DNA of 64,000 nucleotides from Salegentibacter sp. (GTDB taxonomy: Bacteria > Bacteroidota > Bacteroidia > Flavobacteriales > Flavobacteriaceae). Location of the stretch: positions 124,001-188,000 of the forward strand of contig JAGXIH010000020.1 of assembly GCA_024635795.1 (NCBI GenBank), read 5' to 3'. The notes beneath the pieces were generated by a model. The model made no database searches. It was not told the origin of the DNA and was given only the letters and a program-made list of their open reading frames with translations. How positions within the stretch are numbered: position 1 is the first letter of the stretch; every line of letters starts with the position of its first letter. Both the position numbers and the translations under genes were made by a program. This document shows, piece after piece, positions 35,337 through 42,509 of this stretch.

Positions 35337-35600
35337 GTTCAACTAAGAGTTTAAAATGCTGCCTTCGGTAATAAAATAAAATGGAGACAGGAACATTTTA
35401 CAGGCTGTCGGAGTCAATGGGATCCCGACTTCCGTCGGGATTAGTTCAACTAACTGTTTTAAATGCTGCCTTCGGCAGTCTAATAAAAGGAAACTGCAAC
35501 ATTATAAAAAGATGGGGAAGAATGAACGAGATCCCGCCCTGCGGCGGGATTAGTTCAACTAACTGTTTTAAATGCTGCCTTCGGCAGTTTTAAAACAGAG
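35337..35600. repeat. three-copy ~108-bp tandem repeat with two conserved hairpins
   Basis: Units begin at 35337, 35444 and 35553 (periods 107 and 109; the third is truncated). Each starts GTTCAACTAA, followed by a GTTTTAAA-like segment and TGCTGCCTTCGG, and units 1 and 2 end in a hairpin. The unit-end hairpins ATCCCGAC/GTCGGGAT (35422-35441) and ATCCCGCC/GGCGGGAT (35531-35550) differ by a paired change that keeps the stem. The middle of the unit is diverged. The last copy folds into a longer compound hairpin (35563-35598) right before the helicase promoter. A 70-codon frame at 35381-35593 crosses the units and is not credible as protein. Nothing else is seen in 35178-35637. Confidence 0.75.
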
Positions 35601-35606
35601 TTTCAC

Positions 35607-35614
35607 TAACTTTG
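35607..35614 (+). promoter_or_regulatory. candidate -7 box of the DEAD-box helicase gene
   Basis: TAACTTTG, full TAnnTTTG match, 24-31 bp before the GTG start and 8 bp after the compound hairpin of the tandem repeat. Confidence 0.5.
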
Positions 35615-35637
35615 CTGGCCCATAAAAACTTCAAGCT

Positions 35638-36987
35638 GTGACTTTTCAGGATTTAAATATTACAACTCCTTTGCGAAATGCATTGGATGATCTAGGGATT
35701 ACCTCCCCAACGCCTATTCAGGAACAAACTTTTTCTACTATAATGTCCGGCAGGGATATGGTGGGGATCGCTCAAACCGGTACGGGGAAGACCTTTGCCT
35801 ATATGCTCCCTATTTTAAGGATGCTTAAATATTCTGAACAAAAGAATCCCAGAGTGCTCATTCTGGTTCCTACCAGGGAATTAGTGGTACAGGTCGTGGA
35901 AGAGATCGAAAAGCTTACTGCTTATATGAATGTGCGCATAACCGGGATTTATGGCGGGGTGAATATTAACACCCAGCACCAAAACCTTATGCAAGGCCAG
36001 GATATCGTAGTGGCTACGCCGGGAAGGCTTTACGATTTGGTTCTTAGACGGGCGCTTCAGCTAAAATCTATCCAAAAACTTGTGATCGATGAAGTAGATG
36101 TCATGCTGGACCTGGGCTTCAAATTTCAGATCAATAATATTTTTGAATTGCTTCCGGAGAACAGACAAAACATAATGTTTTCAGCCACCATTACTGAAAA
36201 TGTTGAAATCCTGATCGAGTCTAATTTTAAAAGGCCGGAGAAAATTTCGGTTGCAGCCAGTGGAACTCCGCTCGACAATATTGAACAAACGGGATATAAA
36301 ATCCCGAATTTTAATACCAAGGTAAATTTTCTGAAACATATTCTTCAGGATAAAGAAACCTACTCCAAGTTACTCATCTTTGTAGCCTACAAACGAATGG
36401 CCGATCGGCTTCACCAGGAACTTCAATCGCATTTCCCTGATGAGTGTACGGTAATTCACTCCAATAAGACTCAGAATTACAGGCTGCGAAGCATTAAACA
36501 ATTCGGCAGTGGATTTTCCAGGATACTGGTGGCTACAGATGTGATGGCCCGGGGTCTGGATATAGAATCAGTGAGCCACGTGATCAATTTTGACACCCCA
36601 AAATATCCCGAAAATTATATGCACCGTATCGGCCGAACGGGTCGGGCTGAAAAAGAAGGGAAGTCTATATTATTAACCACCGAAGCCGAAACCGAATACC
36701 TGGAAAACATTGAAGCTTTGATGAAAATGGAAGTTCCGCGGAAAGAACTCCCGAAAGAAGTTGAGATTTCTACGGAACTGATCCCTGAAGAGCAACCCAG
36801 AATCTTTGAAGCGAACAATCCTTCAAAAACTTCCGACGCCGATGCCCCGGGGCCTGCTTTCCAAGAGAAAAAGGAGAAAAACAGAAAAGAAAATCTGGGC
36901 GGATCCTATAGAAGGGAAATCGTGAAGAAATATAAAAAGCCTCAAACCAGAGGCGACAAAAATGCCAACCGCAGAAGAAAGAAATAA
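35638..36987 (+). CDS. DEAD-box ATP-dependent RNA helicase
   Basis: Unwinds RNA duplexes, probably in ribosome assembly, mRNA decay or cold response. The 449-residue protein has all core motifs: Q motif near PTPIQEQTF, AQTGTGKTFAY (I), PTRELVVQV (Ia), TPGRLYDL (Ib), DEVDVML (II, with DEVD in place of DEAD), FSATI (III), VATDVMARGLDIESV (V) and HRIGRTGRAEKEG (VI). A lysine/arginine-rich tail from about 395 (EKKEKNRKENLG to ANRRRKK) probably binds RNA. Start is GTG at 35638; no upstream in-frame ATG is suitable. It is followed one nt later by the epimerase-like gene. Resembles RhlE/DbpA-type helicases, but the subfamily is not settled. Confidence 0.93.
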   Translation: MTFQDLNITTPLRNALDDLGITSPTPIQEQTFSTIMSGRDMVGIAQTGTGKTFAYMLPILRMLKYSEQKNPRVLILVPTRELVVQVVEEIEKLTAYMNVRITGIYGGVNINTQHQNLMQGQDIVVATPGRLYDLVLRRALQLKSIQKLVIDEVDVMLDLGFKFQINNIFELLPENRQNIMFSATITENVEILIESNFKRPEKISVAASGTPLDNIEQTGYKIPNFNTKVNFLKHILQDKETYSKLLIFVAYKRMADRLHQELQSHFPDECTVIHSNKTQNYRLRSIKQFGSGFSRILVATDVMARGLDIESVSHVINFDTPKYPENYMHRIGRTGRAEKEGKSILLTTEAETEYLENIEALMKMEVPRKELPKEVEISTELIPEEQPRIFEANNPSKTSDADAPGPAFQEKKEKNRKENLGGSYRREIVKKYKKPQTRGDKNANRRRKK

Positions 36988-36988
36988 G

Positions 36989-37861
36989 ATGCATCAAATA
37001 AAGAATGAATTTCTGAGTATTGCCGTAAACCTTGTAGGTGCTGAACTTTCCAGTATCAAAAACATTGAAACCGGCATTGAACATCTTTGGCAAGGCAATC
37101 CTGAAATCTGGGCGAGTCAGGCGCCGAACCTTTTTCCTGTAATTGGAGTGTTAAAGAACGGCGAATATACCTTTGAAGGCAAAACCTATAAAATGCCCAG
37201 ACACGGGTTTGTGCGTTACAACAAAAATATTCAGTTAAAATCAAAAACTGAAAACGAACTGGTTTTCGAATTACAGTTTTCAGAAGAAAGTCTGCAGCAA
37301 TATCCGTTTAAATTTAATTTTGAAATCGCCTTTAAACTTGATGGAAAGAAACTGGAAATATCTCATAAAGTCTTTAATTTAGATGAAAAGACTATGTATT
37401 TCTCCCTGGGGGGCCACCCGGCTTTTAATGCCCCGCTATTAGAAAATGAGGAGTACGAAGATTATTACCTGGAATTTGACCAAAAGCTTGATCTACGCAC
37501 TTACTTGCTTAATAAAGAAGGTCTGGTTAGCGAAAGAACCGAAGGAATTCTTGATAATGAGAATAAGATCTGGTTAAAGAAGGATCTCTTTGATAATGAC
37601 GCACTTATTTTTAAAGATATTCCCTCGAAAAAAGTGGTCCTGAAAAGCAAAAATTCGGGAGCTGTTTTAAGCATGGAATATTCAGATTTTAAAAACCTGG
37701 GAATATGGGCTAAACCCGGCGCAGCATACGTTTGTATAGAACCCTGGCTGGGCATCGCCGATGTGGAAGGCACCGACCAAAACCTGAAAACAAAAGAAGG
37801 TATCGAACAGCTGGAGCCGGGGAAGGTATTTGAGGCCTCGTATGCGATTAATATTTCCTAA
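36989..37861 (+). CDS. aldose 1-epimerase family protein (YeaD/LacX-like)
   Basis: A 290-residue protein with the galactose-mutarotase-like beta-sandwich. Features are LVGAELSSIKNIETG at the N terminus, LFPVIGVLKNGEYTFEGKTYKMPRHGFVR, SLGGHPAFNAPL with the catalytic His, and the late Glu in CIEPWLGIADVEG. These match the YeaD/LacX branch (hexose-6-phosphate or unknown aldose epimerase) rather than GalM. I start it at the ATG at 36989, one nt after the helicase stop; an earlier ATG at 36962 would overlap the helicase and adds non-family sequence (MPTAEERNK). No signal peptide. A terminator follows at 37904-37930. Confidence 0.88.
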   Translation: MHQIKNEFLSIAVNLVGAELSSIKNIETGIEHLWQGNPEIWASQAPNLFPVIGVLKNGEYTFEGKTYKMPRHGFVRYNKNIQLKSKTENELVFELQFSEESLQQYPFKFNFEIAFKLDGKKLEISHKVFNLDEKTMYFSLGGHPAFNAPLLENEEYEDYYLEFDQKLDLRTYLLNKEGLVSERTEGILDNENKIWLKKDLFDNDALIFKDIPSKKVVLKSKNSGAVLSMEYSDFKNLGIWAKPGAAYVCIEPWLGIADVEGTDQNLKTKEGIEQLEPGKVFEASYAINIS

Positions 37862-37903
37862 CCCGTTACCATTAAAGTTGTCCTGGCTCCTATTCAAAAA
37901 TAT

Positions 37904-37930
37904 AAAATCCCGCGGGTGCGGGATTTTTTT
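37904..37930 (+). terminator. terminator after the epimerase-like gene
   Basis: A 10-bp stem (AAAATCCCGC at 37904-37913 and complement at 37918-37927) with a GGGT loop and T run, 43 nt after the stop. The minus-strand small gene ends just beyond, so it may serve both directions. Confidence 0.85.
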
Positions 37931-37938
37931 ATCTTTTC

Positions 37939-38046
37939 TTAAGTTCGGTTCTTTTTCTTCGCGGCCTTGGCAGCACGTTTTTCCTTTAAACTCAAAACCG
38001 GCTCTTTTTTAGCCGAATTCTTCGAGGGTGATTTTTCTTTTGACAT
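37939..38046 (-). CDS. very small lysine/alanine-rich basic protein, conserved-type unknown
   Basis: A 35-residue open frame from the ATG at 38046: MSKEKSPSKNSAKKEP at the start and LKEKRAAKAAKKKNRT at the end. About one third of residues are Lys or Arg. I reject the longer frame from 38136, whose first 30 residues read through the likely promoter. A -33 TTTG and -7 TATCTTTA (16 bp apart, complement of 38072-38099) precede it, supporting a real short gene. Small basic proteins of this look are common in Flavobacteriia; a nucleic-acid or ribosome-related role is a guess from charge only. Confidence 0.6.
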   Translation of the reverse strand: MSKEKSPSKNSAKKEPVLSLKEKRAAKAAKKKNRT

Positions 38047-38071
38047 TTTTTCTATGTTTAATTTAACGCTA

Positions 38072-38099
38072 TAAAGATAGACAAAGAACAGATGCCAAA
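38072..38099 (-). promoter_or_regulatory. candidate promoter of the small basic protein gene
   Basis: Minus strand: TTTG (complement of 38096-38099), 16-bp spacer, TATCTTTA (complement of 38072-38079). Start codon is 26 nt downstream. Confidence 0.45.
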
Positions 38100-38121
38100 T
38101 TAATTCACCTGAAATAAAAAT

Positions 38122-38156
38122 AAAACCCGGAATCATCTTGGATTCCGGGTTTTTTT
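38122..38156 (-). terminator. terminator of lpdA (bidirectional form)
   Basis: A 13-bp stem (38122-38134 with 38141-38153) and 6-nt loop, with A-rich sequence on the left (T run for the minus strand) and T run on the right. The lpdA stop at 38178 is 22 nt away. Confidence 0.88.
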
Positions 38157-38177
38157 GATCAATTATTTTCCGAAGAC

Positions 38178-39584
38178 TTAAACGTGCAGGGCACGATCGT
38201 CGGTGGCGGCCAGAGCGGCTTCCTTAATAGCTTCAGCGAAAGTTGGATGCGCGTGGCTCATTCTCGAAATATCCTCGGCAGAAGCGCGGAATTCCATCGC
38301 GGTTACCGCTTCAGCAATAAGATCGGCAGTACGAGCACCTATCATATGTACTCCTAGAACCTCATCGGTTTTTTCATCAGCCAGAATTTTTACGAATCCG
38401 TCCAGATCTCCACTGGCTCTGGAACGGCCCAGGGCACGCATTGGAAATTTTCCTTCTTTATACTTTACACCATCTTCCTTTAGCTGCTCTTCGGTTTTCC
38501 CTACTGCAGCAACTTCCGGCCAGGTATAAACTACACCCGGAATCAGGTTATAATCGATATGCGGTTTTTGTCCGGTAATAACCTCAGCTACAAAAGATCC
38601 TTCTTCACTCGCTTTATGGGCAAGCATAGGTCCGGTAATCACATCTCCAATTGCATAAATATTCTCTACGTTGGTTTGCAGATGCTCGTTTACATCTATG
38701 GTGCCTTTATCAGATACCTTTACTCCGGCTGCATCGGCATTTAATCCGTCTGTAAAAGGTTTACGACCCACTGAAACCAGGCAGTAATCTCCTTTAAATT
38801 CTACTTCCTTATCTTTTTTATCATCTGCTTTGATGATGATTTCGTCACCATTGCGCTCAACAGATTTCACTTTGGTAGAAGTATGGAATTTCACACCTTG
38901 TTTCTTCAGTACTTTTTGAAGTTCTTTAGAAAGTGCACTATCCATTGTAGGGATAATTCTATCCATAAATTCTACTACAGTAACCTCAGCTCCTAAACGG
39001 CGGTAAACCTGACCTAATTCCAGACCAATCACTCCTCCACCAATAACGATCATATGCTTGGGGATTTCCTTTAGCGTGAGAGCTTCGGTAGAAGTAATAA
39101 CGCGTTCCTTATCTAAGTCTATAAACGGAAGGTTTGATGGCTTAGACCCGGTAGCGATAATGGTTTTTTCAGCCTCGATGGTTTCTGTTTCGCCATCGTT
39201 CTTTTTGATGTTGATGTGGGTTTTATCTTTAAAAGAGCCAACACCTTCAAATACATCGATCTTGTTTTTATCCATCAGGTACTTCACTCCGTCGCAGGTT
39301 TGACTCACCACCGAGGATTTACGCTCCATCATTTTTTCAAGGTTTACCTTTACCTCGCCAGGGATTTCAATTCCGTGATCTTCAAAATGCGCTATGGCAT
39401 CGTGATAATGATGAGAAGAATCCAGTAGGGCTTTACTCGGGATACAACCTACATTCAGGCAGGTTCCCCCCAAAGTTGAATATTTTTCTATGATAGCAGT
39501 TTTCATTCCCAGTTGCGCGCAGCGTATAGCGGCCACATATCCTCCGGGGCCAGAACCTATAACTGCAACATCATATTTACTCAT
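38178..39584 (-). CDS. lpdA: dihydrolipoyl dehydrogenase (E3)
   Basis: Reoxidises dihydrolipoamide of the 2-oxoacid dehydrogenase complexes and glycine cleavage system with NAD+. The 468-residue FAD enzyme has the N-terminal Rossmann motif VIGSGPGGYVAAI, the redox disulfide GGTCLNVGCIPSKALL (residues ~40-55), the NAD motif VIGGGVIGLELGQVYRRLG, the FAD-binding IYAIGDVITGPMLAHKA, and the catalytic His-Glu pair in SHAHPTFAEAIKEAAL at the C terminus. It is a single-gene unit with its own TATTTTTG -7 box (39624-39631) and terminator. None of the E1/E2 partners are in the window. Confidence 0.97.
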   Translation of the reverse strand: MSKYDVAVIGSGPGGYVAAIRCAQLGMKTAIIEKYSTLGGTCLNVGCIPSKALLDSSHHYHDAIAHFEDHGIEIPGEVKVNLEKMMERKSSVVSQTCDGVKYLMDKNKIDVFEGVGSFKDKTHINIKKNDGETETIEAEKTIIATGSKPSNLPFIDLDKERVITSTEALTLKEIPKHMIVIGGGVIGLELGQVYRRLGAEVTVVEFMDRIIPTMDSALSKELQKVLKKQGVKFHTSTKVKSVERNGDEIIIKADDKKDKEVEFKGDYCLVSVGRKPFTDGLNADAAGVKVSDKGTIDVNEHLQTNVENIYAIGDVITGPMLAHKASEEGSFVAEVITGQKPHIDYNLIPGVVYTWPEVAAVGKTEEQLKEDGVKYKEGKFPMRALGRSRASGDLDGFVKILADEKTDEVLGVHMIGARTADLIAEAVTAMEFRASAEDISRMSHAHPTFAEAIKEAALAATDDRALHV

Positions 39585-39623
39585 AATTTTATGTTTTGTA
39601 TTGAAATTTTAACAAATTGAATC

Positions 39624-39631
39624 CAAAAATA
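39624..39631 (-). promoter_or_regulatory. candidate -7 box of lpdA
   Basis: Minus-strand TATTTTTG, full TAnnTTTG match, 40-47 bp upstream of the ATG at 39584. Confidence 0.5.
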
Positions 39632-39672
39632 CAACTATTCGCGGCAATGACCAATGCACCTAAAGTTATGAT

Positions 39673-41031
39673 TTAAGCTTTAACATAAACAGTTTTCTTA
39701 TTAACAAATTCCATCATTCCTTCTTTTGCTAACTCGCGTCCGTAGCCCGATCGCTTAGTTCCACCAAAGGGAAGTCTGGGATCAGATTTTACCAGCTCAT
39801 TAACGAAATAAGCGCCATCACTCACGCTGCCGGCCATCTCCATAGCTTTTTCGACATCTTTTGTACAGACCGTAGTTCCCAGACCAAATTTTGATTTTTC
39901 TGAAAGTTCAAAAGCTTCCTCAATATTTTTTGCTTTGATCATTGCTGCAAGTGGTCCAAAGGTTTCTTCATCGAAAGCCGGCATACCCGGTTTTACATTT
40001 CCGAGGATGGTAGGCTGGTGGAAACATTCGTTCTGTTCGCCGCCGAGTAATAACTCAGCTCCCTGTTCCACAGACCTTTTAACCTGGCTTTGAAGTTGAT
40101 CTGCCAAATCCTTTCGGGCAAGCGGACCTACCTGGGTAGTATCATCCATAATATCGCCTGCTTTTAATTCGCTGACTGCTGTATTGAATTTAGAAACAAA
40201 TTCATCGTAAATTCCTTCCAGTAAAATAAAACGTTTCGCAGCGATACAGCTTTGTCCGCAGTTTAGCATTCTGGCAGAAACCGCTGTTTTTACAGCCCGA
40301 TCTATATCGGCATCTTCCCAAACTATAAAGGAATTATTTCCGCCTAATTCCAGTAAACTCTTTTTTATATACTTCCCGGAAAGTTGAGCCACCGCCGATC
40401 CTGCAGCTTCACTTCCCGTTAAGGTAACTGCCTGAACTGCATCGTGAGCAATAATCATTTCGGTTTGATCGTGATGTACAATTAAATTCTGAAATACACC
40501 TTTTGGATATCCTGCTTTTTCAAAAACCTCTTCAATCTTTAAAGCACAGCCAAAAACATTTGGAGCGTGTTTTAAAATTCCGGTATTTCCTGCGGTAAGT
40601 GTAGGCGCAGCAAACCTAAAAACCTGCCAGAATGGAAAATTCCAGGGCATAATTGCAAAAACACTTCCTATAGGATCGTGCCTAACATAGCTATGGGTGG
40701 CATCCGTTTTTATCTCTTCCGGAGCAAGAAATTCTACAGCATTTTCAGCATAATAATCACAAACCCAGGCGCATTTATTGACTTCCGCCCTTGATTCAGA
40801 AATTGGTTTTCCCATTTCCTGAGTGATCATTTGCGCATACTCTTCAACATTATCCCTTAATATCTGCGCGGCTTTTTTTAAAAGTCCGGTTCTTGAAGAA
40901 AGAGATGTCTTGCTCCAGTCTTTAAAAACTTCTCCCGATAGGTCTAAAACCTTTTTAGTTTCTTCCGTGGTTTGCGCGGTATACTTTCCAACTTGTTCTC
41001 CGTTATAGGGGTTTGTGCTATAAAATTCCAT
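39673..41031 (-). CDS. sad: NAD(P)-dependent succinate-semialdehyde dehydrogenase (Sad/YneI type)
   Basis: Oxidises succinate semialdehyde, or a related omega-acid aldehyde, to the acid. The 452-residue aldehyde dehydrogenase has cofactor region IMPWNFPFWQVFRF and LKHAPNVFGCALKIEEVF, general base Glu in LELGGNNSFIVWEDADID, and nucleophile Cys in NCGQSCIAAKRFIL. LKHAPNV and MTREMGKPI-like MITQEMGKPISESRAEV place it with E. coli Sad (YneI) rather than GabD. It follows the strong terminator that closes the upstream amine-type operon, so it may be transcribed separately, but its reaction fits downstream of the GABA-type transaminase at 48602. Confidence 0.9.
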   Translation of the reverse strand: MEFYSTNPYNGEQVGKYTAQTTEETKKVLDLSGEVFKDWSKTSLSSRTGLLKKAAQILRDNVEEYAQMITQEMGKPISESRAEVNKCAWVCDYYAENAVEFLAPEEIKTDATHSYVRHDPIGSVFAIMPWNFPFWQVFRFAAPTLTAGNTGILKHAPNVFGCALKIEEVFEKAGYPKGVFQNLIVHHDQTEMIIAHDAVQAVTLTGSEAAGSAVAQLSGKYIKKSLLELGGNNSFIVWEDADIDRAVKTAVSARMLNCGQSCIAAKRFILLEGIYDEFVSKFNTAVSELKAGDIMDDTTQVGPLARKDLADQLQSQVKRSVEQGAELLLGGEQNECFHQPTILGNVKPGMPAFDEETFGPLAAMIKAKNIEEAFELSEKSKFGLGTTVCTKDVEKAMEMAGSVSDGAYFVNELVKSDPRLPFGGTKRSGYGRELAKEGMMEFVNKKTVYVKA

Positions 41032-41085
41032 TGTGTTTTATTTTTTAATGACTATTGAATTAGGAATGAAAATAAGGAACTAACT

Positions 41086-41140
41086 AAAAAAACCTGGTGT
41101 AATAAATAATAGCAAAATCCATTATTTATAACACCAGGTT
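41086..41140 (-). terminator. terminator closing the C45/ATP-grasp/decarboxylase operon
   Basis: Two 20-nt arms (41091-41110 and 41121-41140) pair with one mismatch around a 10-nt loop. The A-run 41086-41092 is a U tract on the minus-strand RNA. The C45 gene stops at 41175, so this marks the end of the upstream operon and separates it from sad. Confidence 0.88.
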
Positions 41141-41174
41141 CTATAGGAATATATTTAAAATCAAGAAATAGAAA

Positions 41175-42425
41175 TTAACTCCTCCAGGAATCGGCATATC
41201 CTGTTCCCATTTTACTCCAGAAACCGGCTACGGCTTGCCAGGAGACTTCTCCATTATTAATTATTTTTCCTCTTAATTTTTCAAGCTCCTTATCGTTTGT
41301 TGATGGGTGGGCTTGAGCCATGGCATTTACCATAATTTCGGTAACAGTTTCCTGCCAATCTACATTTTCAGCATATTGCTCTTCGAATGGATCTTCCAGC
41401 GTTTGGGCTATTGCTACATTTTCCTGATTCCTCCATCCAGTTGCAACCTCAACTTGTTCATAATTTACAAGCTTATATACTTCCTGGAAGTTTTCGAAAG
41501 TTTGTGCTACAGAAGTACCCGGCCAGCGAAGTTCTACTTTGCCTTCTAACGGACGGTATACTGAAGTAAACAAGGTTCCAAAACCTTCCTTGAATTTAGT
41601 ATTGTAAAGAGGAGCTTTTAGAAAAGCATCTGCTACCTGGGTGGAATCAACTCTTTTCGCTGATAACATTTTATTCAGAAAAGAAGAACGTTCCTGGGTT
41701 TTATTAAAAGCAGCATTTTCCGGCCAGTCTATTGACCCCTGATGATTTGTAGTAAAAGAAGCATCGGTAACCACTGGATTTTTATCCGGCGCCAGCTGTA
41801 CCGTTTTGAATTTTCCGGTTTTATCTACCACGGTAACGTTGTAAGACATATGCGAAGGAATCCTGATTAAAGCCGCTACAGCTTCATCAACATTACTGCA
41901 AAATTCTAAAACGTAACGTAAAATAAACGGAATACCAAAGCCTACCCCGACCTCTTTTCGACCTCCAAAAGTGAGCGAAATGGCCAGGCCGTCTTCGTTC
42001 ATGCCGTCTACTGCTCCAATAAGACAATCGCTGGTGGCGATTACTTTTTTATTATTCCAGGAGGAGAGGAATTGTGTCCCTTCCATAAGGTCTGGATGAA
42101 AATCATAATTTCTAACCAGCTGAATATCCTCTCCCGTAGTAACCGCCTGTGAGCAACCACTAATGTAAGCAGGAGGTTGAAAGCCCGTTAAAAAACGTGC
42201 GGCAGCTTTATCTCCTTTTGCTAGTTTGCATAAGCGTTGATAGGTAGGCCACATCTCTGGCATATATTTTCTAAGTGCTACCTGAGAGGTTTTAAGATCT
42301 GGATAATTAGCTGTTCCTTTAGAATTAAGCCAGCTTTTATAAGCCGGCCAGTGAGTTTTATATAATTTCCGCCATTTAGCTCCCGGTTTGCCGGGTTCAG
42401 AAATAGCATTGAAATCTAATTGCAT
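41175..42425 (-). CDS. C45-family autoproteolytic Ntn acyltransferase/hydrolase
   Basis: A 416-residue Ntn-hydrolase related to isopenicillin acyl-CoA:6-APA acyltransferase. It should cut itself between Gly90 and Cys91 (PPAYISGCSQAV), exposing Cys91 as nucleophile. The following family motif is VRNYDFHPDLMEG, the equivalent of the usual ARNxDxx. Further family marks are IGAVDGMNEDGLAISL and TTNHQGSIDWPE. Such enzymes form or cleave amides between an acyl group and an amine. No signal peptide, so cytoplasmic. It is the last gene of the minus-strand operon, 84 nt after the ATP-grasp gene and just before the terminator. Amide cleavage or formation on the ligase product is inferred. Confidence 0.82.
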   Translation of the reverse strand: MQLDFNAISEPGKPGAKWRKLYKTHWPAYKSWLNSKGTANYPDLKTSQVALRKYMPEMWPTYQRLCKLAKGDKAAARFLTGFQPPAYISGCSQAVTTGEDIQLVRNYDFHPDLMEGTQFLSSWNNKKVIATSDCLIGAVDGMNEDGLAISLTFGGRKEVGVGFGIPFILRYVLEFCSNVDEAVAALIRIPSHMSYNVTVVDKTGKFKTVQLAPDKNPVVTDASFTTNHQGSIDWPENAAFNKTQERSSFLNKMLSAKRVDSTQVADAFLKAPLYNTKFKEGFGTLFTSVYRPLEGKVELRWPGTSVAQTFENFQEVYKLVNYEQVEVATGWRNQENVAIAQTLEDPFEEQYAENVDWQETVTEIMVNAMAQAHPSTNDKELEKLRGKIINNGEVSWQAVAGFWSKMGTGYADSWRS

Positions 42426-42509
42426 TTAGTATAGGTTTAAATAGTTGCTTGTTTTCTAGGGGTGGCAAAGTAGTTTTAATTCCTTTTACCCCTTCAGAAT
42501 ACCAGCATA

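Noticed and set aside
35381-35593. 70-codon plus-strand open frame in the divergent region
   Set aside because: It runs across the tandem repeat units and hairpins and has no conserved-looking composition; read as chance frame in non-coding repeat DNA.
35337-35600. CRISPR array
   Set aside because: Only three units, period ~108, no 20-40 bp repeat with unique equal-size spacers, and no cas genes.
36962-36988. Earlier start of the YeaD-like gene
   Set aside because: Would overlap the helicase 3' end and add residues with no family match.
38047-38136. Extended 65-codon version of the small basic protein
   Set aside because: The added 30 codons cover the promoter-like sequence and read as hydrophobic nonsense unlike the rest.
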